A stretch of DNA of 64,000 nt from Gonatopus flavifemur. Taxonomy: Eukaryota; Arthropoda; Insecta; Hymenoptera; Dryinidae. Position numbers and translations under genes: made by a program. Positions 36,275 to 47,882 of the stretch are shown in pieces. The notes beneath the pieces were generated by a model that saw only the letters and a program-made list of their open reading frames with translations, searched no databases and had not been told where the DNA came from. The number at the start of each line of letters is the position of its first letter. The first letter of the stretch is position 1. The stretch is taken from contig JAFFJZ010000010.1 of the NCBI GenBank assembly GCA_018340375.1, positions 13,392,001 through 13,456,000 of the forward strand, written 5' to 3'.

Positions 36275-37401
36275 CAGGGTGGCACAAAAGTCTGGAAACA
36301 CCCCCATAACTTTTGAACGGGGCCTGATAATTGGATCAAATTGTTTTTGAATTAAAGGAGGAGTCAAGGGCTATCTCAACGGGGGACTTTGAGTTCCCCA
36401 GCCCTGTAGGGGACGATGAGAGGAGGAGGAGGGGGGCCGAAATCTCAGATGAGATGGGAGGGCTTGTGATACGTCATTCGATAGGGGCTTTTAACCCGAA
36501 TCCAGCAATTCTTTGTTTTTTGAAATCGGATCATTTTTCGCTGAGTTATTGTAATTTTAATACTCCGATGTGGCAAAGTCTGTAAACACCCCCATAACTT
36601 TTGAACGGGGCATGATAATTGCATCAAATTTTTTTTTAATCGGAGGTTTCCTCATCCCAATCTTCGCATCACCCAGAATCAACAGCGTGGACGTGGCGGG
36701 AACCTGGTTCCTTGTGTGTGTGTGTGTGTTAGGAGGTGAGTGTGGGTGTAGGTGGGTGTCGGTGTGTGTGGTTGTGTGTGGGATTGTGTGTGAGGGTGGG
36801 TGGATGGTTCGGTCGTATGGGCCTGTGCGACCCACACACAACCACCCATACCCACACACACCGACGACCACACACAACCACACACATGCACGCACACACA
36901 CCCACAATCACACACAACCACCCACACACACCTACTCACACAACAACACACTCACTACACACACAAGGAATCAGATTCCCGACACGTCCACGCCGTTGAT
37001 TCTGGGTAATGCCAAGATTGAGATAGAAATAACCTCCGATTCGAAAAAAATTTGATCCAATTATCATGCCCCGTTCGAAAGTTGAGGGGGTGTTTCCAGA
37101 CTTTGCCACATCAGAGTATTAAAATTACGATAACTCAGCGAGAAATGATCCGACTTCAAAAAACAAAAAACCGCTGGATTTGGATTGGAAAACCCTATCG
37201 AATGACGTATCACAAGCCCTCCCGTCTCGTTTGAGATTTTGGCTCCCCTCCCCCTCTCATCGTCCCCTACAGGGCTGGGGAACTCAAAGTCCCCCGTTAA
37301 GATAGCCCTTGACCCCTCTCTCAATTCAACAGAAATTTGATCCGATCATCATGCCCCGTTCAAAAGTTATGGGGGTGTTTCCAGACTTTTTCGCCACCCG
37401 G
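36275..37401. repeat. 1.13-kb fold-back with CAGGGTGG ends and a TG/CA centre
   Basis: The ends CAGGGTGGCACAAAAGTCTG and CCACCCGG are flanked by TA at 36273-36274 and 37402-37403. Each arm carries two copies of the AACACCCCCATAACTTTTGA terminal phrase, so the arm is itself duplicated. The open frames across it come from the palindrome. Confidence 0.85.
36711..36965. repeat. (TG)n facing (CA)n, hairpin centre
   Basis: TGTGTGTG/GGGTG words run to ~36800, then CACACA/CACCC words run to ~36960. The two halves can pair, with a ~25-base loop at about 36806-36830 (GGTTCGGTCGTATGG). Six open frames here are composition artefacts. Confidence 0.9.
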
Positions 37402-37639
37402 TATTTCAATTGAAAAAGTACACTTATTTTGGATATATGTTCTAACCAATATTCGGAGTATTTCGAAGGAATTTAATTGAATTGGTTCGAATTATTTTAT
37501 CCTGGTTTTGTGGTATCAAATCAATGAAACCTAGCCTCAATGATTATAAATAGTGTATGGCTATACCTTGGAAATTATTAGATTTTGTGAGGTTATGATA
37601 AAAAAGGAGATGGGGTGTCATATTTAGGTATAGAGTGAG

Positions 37640-37742
37640 ACGGGGTAATATGCCAGTGTGGGTAAAATGCTATACTTGGCCGATATTTCCCAAAATTACC
37701 GCAGATGGCAGTCATATGTTCTTCTGAATCAGTAGAATCAGA
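37640..37742 (+). repeat. Solo transposon end, GACGGGGTAATATGCC type
   Basis: GAGACGGGGTAATATGCCAG followed by GTGGGTAAAATGC looks like one terminus of the GGGTAAAATG-type elements common in insects. No matching right end is in the window. It abuts the mariner fragment at 37748. Confidence 0.3.
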
Positions 37743-37747
37743 CTGAT

Positions 37748-37982
37748 AGTAGCAGCACTTCGATTCCTACGAAGAAGTTGAAAATTGGGTGTCTGGTTGG
37801 TTTGCCTTCAAGAGACGAACATTTCTATTGGCGTGGTATCCACAAATTGCCAGAAAGGTGGTCAAAATGTGTAGAATGTGTAAGCAACGGTCAATACTTT
37901 GAATACATTTATTTTACTTCCCCATTCGCAATTACTATTTCATTCTCACAAAATAACGCTCATCTCATACTGGTACATCTGG
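37748..37982 (+). pseudogene. Mariner transposase 3' fragment, mauritiana-type
   Basis: The translation first gives HFDSYEEVENWVSGWFA, then after a frameshift near 37800 gives FYWRGIHKLPERWSKC and NGQYFEY. These are the C-terminal landmarks of mauritiana-type mariner transposases. The block ends in CTCATACTGGTACATCTGG followed by TA (37983-37984), which fits a decayed right terminal repeat of that lineage. Everything upstream, including the whole catalytic triad, is missing. It is a different mariner lineage from the intact one at 1223-2515. Confidence 0.75.
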
Positions 37983-38007
37983 TAGAAGTATGAAACCGGA
38001 ATTTCCC

Positions 38008-38045
38008 TATAAATAGCACTAGCCATCAGTTTAGGATTATCATCT
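38008..38045 (+). promoter_or_regulatory. TATA-box-like site
   Basis: CCCTATAAATAGC is a strong TATA match. Initiator-like TCAGTT and TCATCT follow at 20 and 33 bases. No gene can be recognised downstream, so this may be chance in AT-rich DNA. Confidence 0.2.
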
Positions 38046-40046
38046 AATACGTTTCACAGACAGCTGGTGTTCATCCTTTGGCACCAGTTCATTCACTGTT
38101 ACACTTACCATATATCGGACACGAAAATGAAGAATAGTTCACGAATGTACTGAATTTGACTGAGCTCACGGTTTATGGCACCAATTCGAATGATGAGAGG
38201 TCAAATCGACGTGGCTGACTATAAATGTCTGACTCTACTGATTTCTCATCGAACGCATGTTTACTCTGCTCACCCTCACTCTTGATGTAGTTTATCAGAC
38301 ATGTTCATGTTCCTGGTGCTTTGAGGCTCAGAACTGAGTGAAATTCGAAATATTCGAAGATTTCAGTCAAGCGTGTATCGTGCCATCACCCAAGTAGAAT
38401 GAATAAATATTCGAATTAGATGGACCTAAGATCGAATGAAGTCGAAGTATTGATTTTTCCCTCTGCTAGATTTTCAGAGTGAAACACATACCCAAAATGT
38501 TTCCTTCGTGAGTTCTTTGAAAGGGGAACGATATTTTCAAAACAAGTGAGAAAGAGACTCTCAAAGTCTGTCTTCGATTCTCGAACAGTTTTCAAGATAT
38601 TGCTTCCTCGAGTCTACTCATGTTTGCATGCTAAATATCTACGCATACGAAGATCGCTTTGGAAGTTCTCGGTCTGAAAATACTCCCGCAATGACATATG
38701 AAAACATTTTCAACATCTCAAATGCGAAATTCGAATGATAAAAGTTCTCCTCGCAAAACTCGATATGATCGCAAAGCGATGTTTCTTCTTGCGATATCAG
38801 AATTTGCATATCCATCGTGCAACGGTAATCGTCGATAAACAATTTTCCGTACAAATGATTTCACTTTGAATTCACTCAATTTGAAAATGTTCCGTTCGGA
38901 GATGCATTGAATTCTTGAAAATTCTTCATATTCCGATGAACCCTTTCATCAGAATTGAGAAATCTAACTCTGACGATATTTGATTTTTCATTCGCTTTTG
39001 TCTCTGCTTTTTTGTGATATTGTGTCTTCATCCTTGACTAAATGAATAAAGTTTTAATTGAACTCTCTCGTTGTCCTGATTCTCTCATTTGAAGTGAAGA
39101 GCTTTGAAGATGAGATTGGATGATGATAAAAATATTATCTTGCATAAATGTTTGTGAGATAGGAACTTTGATTCGAAAAATTTCCTCGATTCGAGTGTAT
39201 CGCAAACATTGAATTATTGAACATGTTTTTATTATCTCCAAATTATTGTGACTTAAGGTTCCTTTTTAGGATAGACAATTTTTATTCGAGCAGATCAATG
39301 ATTAACTTTCAATGTGCGACGGATTAATTCACTAAACAAGGATGGTTGATCGTGTAATCTAATGTTATTGGGAAGAGGTCAGATAGCAATGTCCATTACA
39401 CGTAGGCTGATGGTAAAGAGAGGATAGAGAAAAGTGAGTTAGTTGTGAAGCGGGACAGCACGTGAAAGCTAATAATGTTCAAGGGTTGCGTGTGGCGCCG
39501 TATGTGTAGGTTAATGGTGCCGCGACGTCTAAGCGTCAAAGTCCAACACCGACGTTATAAAGTATAGAATATCTTTCTCATAGATAGGGTAGAGAATAAA
39601 GAGTGGAAAAAAGAAAACTTCGCAATCATTATTTTCTTGAATAGACGATGTGAATTATAGTGGCGGTTGTTAACTTGAGTTGGAATTAATTTTAAATCTC
39701 ACGTCAGAAATGATAAAGAAATTCTATATTTTTTTCATTGATAACCGTCTCATTGCTGACTCTTATACATAAAATCTTAATTATCTCATCATATTTGATC
39801 CCTTGTATTCAGCGGGCTGTGATAAAGTACTTTTGAATAAAGTGGATTTCTTAGAATTCCTTTCTTCAATCGATCCATATGAAAATAAAAATAATTGAGA
39901 GAGAAATTCGAAGATATCGATTCAAAGAGAGGGCCCATTAATCACCCTCACCCTTATTTTGGATACGGCGAGATAGATATTTTTTCCACATAAACTCGAT
40001 TCATTATCTATAAATCAAGTTTATTAACTGTCGAAAAACCTCATAT
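38046..40046. other. No recognisable gene
   Basis: Unique-looking sequence. A short GC-richer part at 39470-39545 (GTGGCGCCGTATGTG) has no identifiable function. Confidence 0.45.
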
Positions 40047-40296
40047 TCCTGTGCGAAAAAACCAGTAGGAACAGATAGGGCAAATCCTATCGGAATCAAT
40101 GATATTCTGTCGGTTTCTATGCGGTTATTGTCACAGAATTTGATGTTTTCCATAAGATTCTATGGGTTTTTATCGGTATGATCGGTGGAACTTGATGAAT
40201 ACTGATAAGAATAAAATATCTTATCGGTTTCTATGAGGTTATTGTCATAGTACTTGAGGGAATCTATGGGAATCCATCGGACTTTTCAAACAGGGA
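40047..40296. repeat. CCTGTNNGAAAA element iterating ATCGGTTTCTATG
   Basis: The left end TCCTGTGCGAAAAAACC and right end CTTTTCAAACAGGGA are imperfect inverted repeats. The interior repeats TATCGGTTTCTATGNGGTTATTGTCA about twice, with variants. The ends resemble those of 58404-58984. Confidence 0.55.
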
Positions 40297-40344
40297 TGAC
40301 ATTTGATCTAAGTGAGCTTTGTCTGAGGTTAATGAACCATGCTT

Positions 40345-41215
40345 GTATTCAATGTAACACAGAATGATCTGAGAATATTCTCACAACATCCGTAAAATGT
40401 ACTTGATCGAATATTCTCACAAACAGCGTGGAAGATTCGTAAATATTCTTAGAACATTCTTAGAATATTTGAATGAGACTGTTTCGAATATTCTAGAAAC
40501 GTTCGTACAATATGCGTACAAAGTTTGTCGGGAGATTGATGAGCAGCGCATGCGTAAGTATCGTGATGACATGAATTTAGTAATGGCGGATAATGTTGTT
40601 GAAAGGCTACAGACCCTTAGTTGATATATAATTTTAATTTGTATTTGGAGAATAATAAATTGATGAAAGGTGCATTTTAATATCGCAAATGTTCTCTGAG
40701 AGTGCCATGTGTGAAAAATAATCCTCAAAAGTGTAATAAAATATTAAGAAATGCCATATATATTTCCTAACAGCACTCGGAGGTTTCGAAAACGTTCTAA
40801 GACCGTCCGGACGTGTTGAAAACATTCTTAGAACGTTTTGAAAACGTCCAGGGAACATGATGCTGTGTGGGTTATGATTGCCTGTTGCGATCATGAGTAT
40901 CTCATCCATCCATGTAAATCCATAATATTTCTAACAATTCATGATTACAGATTTTAAATGATCGAAAAAATTGATTGTGAAGTAGTTTCCGGTGACATTC
41001 AGAAGTTTATATTGACGGGAATTTTTTTCTAATACTCCCACAATATTTGTGGCATCATATTCTGAGAATATTTGAGACAGTCTCATTCAAACATTCTGAG
41101 AATGCGCGTACAATATATTCGCACGTAATGAGAATCTTCATAGAATATTCGAATATCCTCAACGTATATTCTCAGAACATTCTCAGAACGTACGTGTGCT
41201 ACCTGGGATATGTCA
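40345..41215. repeat. Composite array of GAATATTCTNAGAAC words
   Basis: Two blocks (40345-40530 and 41045-41215) iterate GAATATTCTCAGAACATTC. They share the phrase GAATGAGACTGTTTCGAAT in opposite orientations, so they may be the arms of one element. The right edge reads GTGTGCTACCTGGG then ATA. The 40397-40624 open frame falls mostly in this array. Confidence 0.55.
40766..40870. repeat. ~105-bp mini-element ACAGCA...TGCTGTGTGGG
   Basis: The ends CCTAACAGCACTCGGAGG and ATGATGCTGTGTGGG pair, with GAAAACGTTCTNAGAACGT words between. It is the same size and end type as 23663-23768, 17 kb away. Confidence 0.65.
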
Positions 41216-43625
41216 TAAATATTTATTCCGCGGTATCCAACACAAGATTTATTGAATACAAATAAACTCTCCTCTTAGTGTAGATTTTTTGATCCCTTTG
41301 GAACATCTCCTTAATCTGAAAATTCTGAATGAAGTATCATAGGCTCTCGAACGTGGAAATGATGCTAAATTTTATCGAGTTATCCTCCAATTGAAACATA
41401 ATTTTTTGTAATCAAAGTATTGTGAAATCAATTGTTAGCAGTACACTCAATCATTCAATGATGTGTGATAATATCAAGTATTATATCAACTAAATTGCGT
41501 ATTGTGCATCATATGTTCAATGTTTTTCTTTCCCCTTCTCAAGCTAGTCACCATATTGGAATTTCCTAGAGACCCTAACGCCCTTTATTCAGGGATTTTT
41601 TTGCAAATTGAGAGATATTCATTCACGAGATACTTTCGGATTTATCCATACACAACTGGAAGTAGCATATTATCACAACACAATAGCTGAATCATCATTC
41701 ATGAAAGAAATTTTGTATGAATCTTTTGAAGGTTATGGAGCACTTCTTGGGAGTCATCCCTTATGATAAACCCGATATCGAGATTTTATCGTTGAATCAT
41801 CAGTTGTATCAATTATACTATCCGAAATCTATCGTGTTGTTTCATTATCAGACAAGTCTGATAAAAATACGATGTCTACGATAAGGGATATATGAATATT
41901 GGGATGTGAATCATTTCCACAGGCTTCGATTGCTCTCCAAGAGAATGAAGGAAGGACACAATATTCAATTCCATCTCACGAAATATTAGTATCAGATAAT
42001 TCAAGTTATGATTCCAATAACGAACGGCTGGAAGTTCAAAGCAATCGATAATGAAATGAGCCGAGAGTTCAGCAACACGAGAACCAAGATTGAAGATCTT
42101 CTTGATGAATCGTCATGTAATGTGATAATTCAAAGTTTGTCCTATACAAGGTAGATTGAAGGGCAAAAAGGAGGAAGAGGAACAAGAGGGAGAGAGAAAG
42201 CCCAGCTCGATTCGACTAATTTGATCTCTAAATCATTAGCGATGTTGATGCATGTGGATGAATGGAAATCGATCATTCCTCCCCGCTTATGCTATCACGC
42301 TCGTCTTGCTTCGACATATTCACACAAACATGAAGTATATATTCGATACATGTTCTTAGAGGTAAATAACTTGATAGAATTGAATCGAATTATATATGAA
42401 ACATCAGATATAACCAGCTGGAAAATTGAGATGAGATCTGATGAGATACCATCTCTAGTGATGTGTACCTGATCAAATATTATTATATGTTCCCAGATAG
42501 AAATTCGTCTCGGTATTCCATTTTCTCATCCATTAGCTAACTAGAATTAATATGAGTATAACCAGGTAATACATGCTAGCTAAGCTTGATGCGGTTCCCG
42601 TATAAACTCCCTGTAAGTATATTCTCACTAAGAATACCGGCCAGAGATGTTGCTGAAGTTTGAATCGTTTATTGAAACGAATTATTAACTGTATAATCTA
42701 ATACTCAACTATTGAAGACTCAACATCTTGCAGTAAATTCTGTAAACGATATTTTCAGTTCCGAGGAGTTGATTCGAGAATATAAAAACCGATGACTTAT
42801 CACATTTTGTGAGTTTGCTTTCTCGATTGAAATTTCAAGAACATGGCCAGAGACCGTATAAAAATCACATAGGGAAGTGGATATGTTCAAAACTTGTATG
42901 CTCAAACTGAAAATAAAAGAAGAAATATTTATTTCATGTTCTTGTGAAATGTTTTAATAATGATTGTATTTTATTCATCAGCAAAATTGTGCTGAAGAAA
43001 ATTCCAATAGAATGAATTTATGGAAAGATTCTTGTGATTTTTGCTGAAATATTGAACACATATTCGATATCGACCTATCACACTGCCTATGGATGGAACT
43101 CGGATAAAACTGGGATAAACGTCGGAAGGTTATCCAAGTCTGTCCGAAAAATCTTCTCCAAATTTGAATTGTTTATGAAAACGGAACCAAAATTCAAATT
43201 TACGAAATCTGATAAATCATTATCACTTATCCTCTTGAATTGATTCCTTGGAACCACGCACATCATATAAAGAATGGAAAACAAGATTTTTGGTCTTCAA
43301 TAGCTGAATATTGTGTTATTCGATTACTAATTCGTTTCAATAAAAGATTCAAAGTTCAGCAACATGTCTGAGAAGTGATCCGGTTGGAGTCTGGATCCTA
43401 ATCAGATTCTGTCAGTGTTATATTCAGGAGCCTGAATCTGAATATAAGGAGCCATAGATATCGGGAGCGTATTCGGGTCTATCCGAAAATCATTTCAGTT
43501 TTCATGCCAGGGTTCTAATTAGGTCCTATCTGGGTCTCATTCAGGATCCTCCTAAAGGATTCCAATTTGTTTCATAGAGAAAATTTTTGTTAGAATTCGA
43601 TTTTGTGAGCATTTTAGATTGCTTC
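41216..43625. other. No recognisable gene
   Basis: AT-rich unique sequence. Weak paired pieces at 42505-42650 (CGTCTCGGTATTCC with GAATACCGGCCAGAGA) and TCAGGATCC words at 43380-43560 are the only structure seen. Confidence 0.4.
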
Positions 43626-43872
43626 TCACACAGGACACCTACGTGGCTTCTCCGTGGAATTCAGGGAGAAGAAAGGGATCGGTGGATACAGCGTGGTACG
43701 ACGGAGAAGTAGAGGCAACGGAGAAATGTCCGCCCGAAAAAACGGCCCGGACATTTCTCCGTCGCCTCTAAGTTGCTTCTCCATCGTACCACGTAATATC
43801 CACCGCTCCTTTCCTTCTGCCTCAATTCTACGGAGATGCGACGCAATTTTTCGGCGACTGTCTTGTGTGGGT
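43626..43872. repeat. Palindrome CACACAGGACACC, GC-rich
   Basis: The outer ends CACACAGGACACC and GACTGTCTTGTGTG are imperfectly paired. The central arms CGTGGTACGACGGAGAAG and complement, and CGGAGAAATGTCCG repeats, form a strong hairpin around 43738. The 142-codon open frame across it is a palindrome artefact. Confidence 0.7.
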
Positions 43873-44070
43873 TTTTCTGTTCTCTGAATCTGGAAGAGTG
43901 AGAATTCCACTCGAACGGGAAGATAGGTTCCCTTCTGGCTGCCTGGAGAGTGAAAATTCACTTGTTGGAGTGATAATTCAATCTTTTCGTTCGTGTGAAA
44001 TTTCCACTCCTCTAGATTCGGAGAGCATGTTCTTAATGAAGGAATCCAACTCACAGGTGAACTATTGAAA
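43873..44070. repeat. GAGTGAGAATTCACTC-word stretch
   Basis: Iterates GAGTGANAATTCACT and related words with weak overall inverted symmetry. It abuts the previous palindrome. Confidence 0.45.
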
Positions 44071-44071
44071 G

Positions 44072-44125
44072 CGCGTGGAGTGAGGATTGAACCCGCGTTC
44101 TAGCCCCCGTATACGGGAGAAGATA
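44072..44125 (-). ncRNA. tRNA-like 3'-half fragment
   Basis: Read on the minus strand, CCCGTATACGGGGGCTAG forms an anticodon-arm-like hairpin followed by CGCGGGTTCAATCC, a B-box/T-arm match. No D-arm or acceptor pairing is visible. It shares GGGTTCAATCCTCACT with 10325-10385. Confidence 0.3.
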
Positions 44126-44583
44126 TATAAAATATGGGACAATTAAAATTTCTTGTAATATTTATAAGAGTTTTAATAGAATCTACAATGGTTGCAGTTA
44201 AGATTATTATGGCACACGGAAAGAATATTGTATGACAAATCACTAGGGAAAACTTCTAATAAAGGACCATTCTTCATAAAAATGAAAAGAAGCGTGAGAT
44301 TAGCTATGAAATACTGTGATCATGTTCGTGAGTGCCAAGATTGAGCTTGTTTGGGAATGTTCCCTAGTAAGTTAGACGTTGGTATGTTTTTGTATTAATT
44401 TTGAATATAATATTCTCTCTGTACAGTGTTATTCATGCGAGCATGAACTTAGGAATAGTTTCCGCCCGATGTTGGATCAACGTTTACGCGGAGAAACAAA
44501 CTAACAATAAAATTGCTGGATTGACGATGAAATACTGTTATATATCAACCCACAATGAATATCGTGAAACCATAACCATCGTA

Positions 44584-46599
44584 CCCAATAACTAAAAAGA
44601 TATCTAGAAGATATCTTCAAAATCTTGAGATATCTTGAGAATTTTTCGTGAAGTTGTCTTTAAGATACATGAAAGATATCTTATGCAACATAATCGAATA
44701 ACTTGAAGATGTCTTTTGAGATATCTGTCAAGAATCTTTTGTGAGACGGAGTCCAGATCATTGTACAGACTCTCATTTCAGTGATCTTTGAGATTTCTCG
44801 GGATTTTCTTGTGAAGTTATCTTTAAGATACATAAGAGATGTCTCGTGCAACATGATCGGATAATTTTCAGAGGTCTTTTGAGATATCTTTTAAGAATCT
44901 TTCGTAAGATGGAATTGAGATCATCTTACAGACTCTCATTTTAGACATCTTTGGGACATCTCAAAGTTATCTCCAAGATAAGTTTAAGATTCCTTCACAA
45001 TATATTCAAGATGCCGTAAGCAATACCAAGGCGAAAATAATAATTTTTGATAAACATAAGAGAAAAGATTCTTCTCTGAATTTTATTGTACTATCTGTCA
45101 ATTAGTATTTGAGGTATGCTTTTCCCTGTCTGAGAAATTCCCACTGAACGAAAAGCTAACTTGAGGTATTCTTCAAGATGTCTTTGAGAATCTATGGTAT
45201 ATCGACAAGGAATGCAAGTGAGAGACTTTCAAGAATTCTCAAGGACAACCAATGTCCAACCAAATGATGTGTTCTAGATGTCTTGAAGTGACCTCAAGAT
45301 GACTTCAAGTTGTCGGCTCAGGCCATCTATAAGATATCTTCTGAAGTTCACTTTCAGAGGACTTTCAAATGTCATCGGAACGAGATCTTTTCCAAGTAAA
45401 TAAATAGAGTTGACCGTAGCGTAAATATCACATGTTAATTACATACAATAAATGATTTCTCAGCTAAATATGCGAAATAGTATCCACTCAGCTCCGAAAA
45501 ATACGGCCAACTTTGTTTATTCACTTGGAAAAGATCTCGTTGAAATTTCATTGTGTGTAATTCAAGTGCGATATTTATGTCCGATGTAGTGGCTTGAAAA
45601 ACTGATCACCAGGATATTGTGAGAGTCCAAATGTTTGTCGGGTTGATGTCGATTTCAATAAGTGTATGCAAACGCCGCTATAACATCTATGCGTTTCGTT
45701 GATTAGACAACTTGAGGTTGTCTTTATTCAACACCTTTTGGTTGTCCGAAAGACATCAATTTGTTGCCTTTTTGAATTTCTTAAATTTGTATACTGAAAA
45801 GGTGTCCACAAGATGTCCTACAGGAAGTGTTCTGAAAATAGTAAGCTTCAAGACAACTTCTCTTAAGATGACTTTTCGACATCCCTTGAAGGAGGCGAAA
45901 TGATGTGTTCTCAAATTTCTCAAGTCGCGCTGTAAAAAGACAGTTTTAAGAGGCATTTGGGTGATCTACTATGTTACCTACCTACTCAACCTATCACCTA
46001 CCTGAAGAACCAGTCTTGACATCTTGAGCTAACGCGCCACATGATTATATAGTTGCTTATTATCACTTAAGGTTACAACGTTATAAAATAGTGAAATTGT
46101 CATTTGTGTAAAACTCCTCAAAATGTATTTTATGAAAATGTCTGCCATTTTCGAGGAATGAATTAAATATTTCATCTAATGTCGTGCAGAATCCAAATTT
46201 CGGAAAAGAATTTTCTCATGAAAAATATCTTGACCTCATAATTGGTAAGAATATTTGAATGAGATCTGTGAGATGCAAGTCAAAGATATTCGAATCAAAA
46301 TGTTTTGAAGATATCTCGTATCCATTTCTGATCCGGCATCCTCATTTCAATTCTCAACGTTATTTTGAAGATATCTTCACAATACATCTTGAAGATATCT
46401 TTGGGAAGATATGAAACCGCTGCATCTTTCAGATATCTAATTGAGATGGTCTCAAGACATATTTATTGTATCCATTTCAAACTTCACATCTCAATTCCAT
46501 TTCTTGAAGTTCTCTTTGAGATATCTTTACGACACATTTTAAAGATATCTTTGTGTAGATATCTTAGACGTATCTTCAAGACATTCATGTGCATTGGGA
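44584..46599. repeat. ~2-kb element iterating AAGATATCTT / AAGATGTCTT
   Basis: The left end CCCAATAACTAAAAAG follows a TA. A possible right end TGCATTGGG precedes ATA near 46599. Across 44590-45400 and 45700-46590 the word AGATATCTTNAGATATCT and variants recur dozens of times. A smaller palindrome (GAACGAGATCTTTTCCAAGT and complement) occupies about 45378-45545. No transposase is present. Confidence 0.6.
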
Positions 46600-46938
46600 T
46601 ATGGCCATATGAATAATTTATATTTACATATTGGGAAAATATTACTCTTCACTTTTGATGTGGTGTTGCTGTACGAATAACAAATTATTATATAACCGTA
46701 ATAAAATGTTAACAATTCTTATATCGCTGGTGCGACCATACACATTTTTTTCCGTGCAGGCGCATATGGGTAGATTTGGCTAAAGTTCTAGTAAATATTG
46801 ACAGAAATCTTAATGGTGCCATATTTTACCACTCGTGTTGGTGAATTCTATCACTCCATTCTTTTTTGTGTAGATTGATAGTCCCGGCCACCTCCATCAT
46901 GATCAAGTTGTTTCTCATGTTGTTGAAAAGAAAGCAGC

Positions 46939-47882
46939 CCACTGAGCATTTCCGTTAGAATCTTGCATTGACATTGTAGCGATATTGATGCGATCTTCAA
47001 AAGTACTTGTCTTTCAATTTACAAATGCAATATTACAAAAGTAACTTGCAAAAATATCGTTGAAATATCACCTGACAACGTAACATTGCTGCAATTTACT
47101 AGTAATTGGATGTTTTAATATTACTGTTGTAATTCTCTCAACAGCACTGTTAGAAAAATCTGTCTTGAACTCAACAACAATATTATGAAGTTTTTTACAT
47201 GAACATTTCATTAAATTTCATACGAAATTTTTTATGAAATTTCATATCTTCGTATTAAATTTAAGGGTGTTCCCTGGTCGATTTTTTCACTAGAAAACTA
47301 CTAGATCGTTTCAACCATTTCACGTCATTAATATTCGACTAATTACATCGATCTTGAGATAAAAACATCCAGAATATATCAAAGATGCCGGCTCTGGTCT
47401 CAAAATAATTGTACATGGATTATATTTGTTGTAATATCAAAAAAAAAACTGAATACAGGTTTCTTATTGGCTGATAACGAAATTTCGTTCTAATTATTTA
47501 TGACGAGTTATTTGAACAACAAACAGACCAGACCCGGATTGTTCGATGAATTCTGAATCATTTGATCCAAAGTTTGATGCAATTGATTGAATATTTTTGA
47601 CGTAAAATTGTTGGAACGATCCAGTAGTTTTTTGGTGAAAAAATCGACCACAGCGCTCCCTTAAGAACGATTATTAAATTTAATATGAAAAGATGAAATT
47701 TAATATGAAAATATGAAATTTCATACAAAATTTCATATGAAATTTGATAAAATGTTTATGTAACAAACTTCATAATAGGATTGTTAAGTTTAAGACAGAT
47801 TTTTCTAACAGTGAGGTACTTTCAAGATCGCATCGACATCGATGCAATGTTAGGGCAAGGTTCTAACGGAAATGCTCAGTGG
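46939..47882. repeat. Fold-back CCACTGAGCATTTCCG
   Basis: The ends CCACTGAGCATTTCCGTTAG and complement are followed inward by paired GATGCGATC/GATCGCATC and TCATACGAAATTT segments. It is split by the TTAA element at 47265-47660. Confidence 0.8.
47265..47660. mobile_element. TTAA-flanked MITE nested in the fold-back
   Basis: TTAA lies at 47261-47264 and 47661-47664. The ends GGGTGTTCCCTGGTCGATTT and complement of GGGAGCGCTGTGGTCGATTT match from the ninth base inward. CACTAGAAAACTACTAGATCG and its complement continue the arms. TTAA duplication suggests a piggyBac-type mobiliser, though the ends start with GGG rather than CCC. Confidence 0.75.

Noticed and set aside
36557..37055. Several overlapping open frames of 66-161 codons on both strands
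   Set aside because: They translate (TG)n/(CA)n and the arms of a palindrome into THTHTH-like and VCVCGC-like low-complexity peptides; no gene.
40397..40624. 75-codon frame with a charged tail (REIDEQRMRKYRDD)
   Set aside because: First half is the GAATATTC word array; the charged tail is short and has no recognisable homology.
43626..44054. 142-codon open frame
   Set aside because: Spans a perfect hairpin; a similar frame exists on the other strand because of symmetry.
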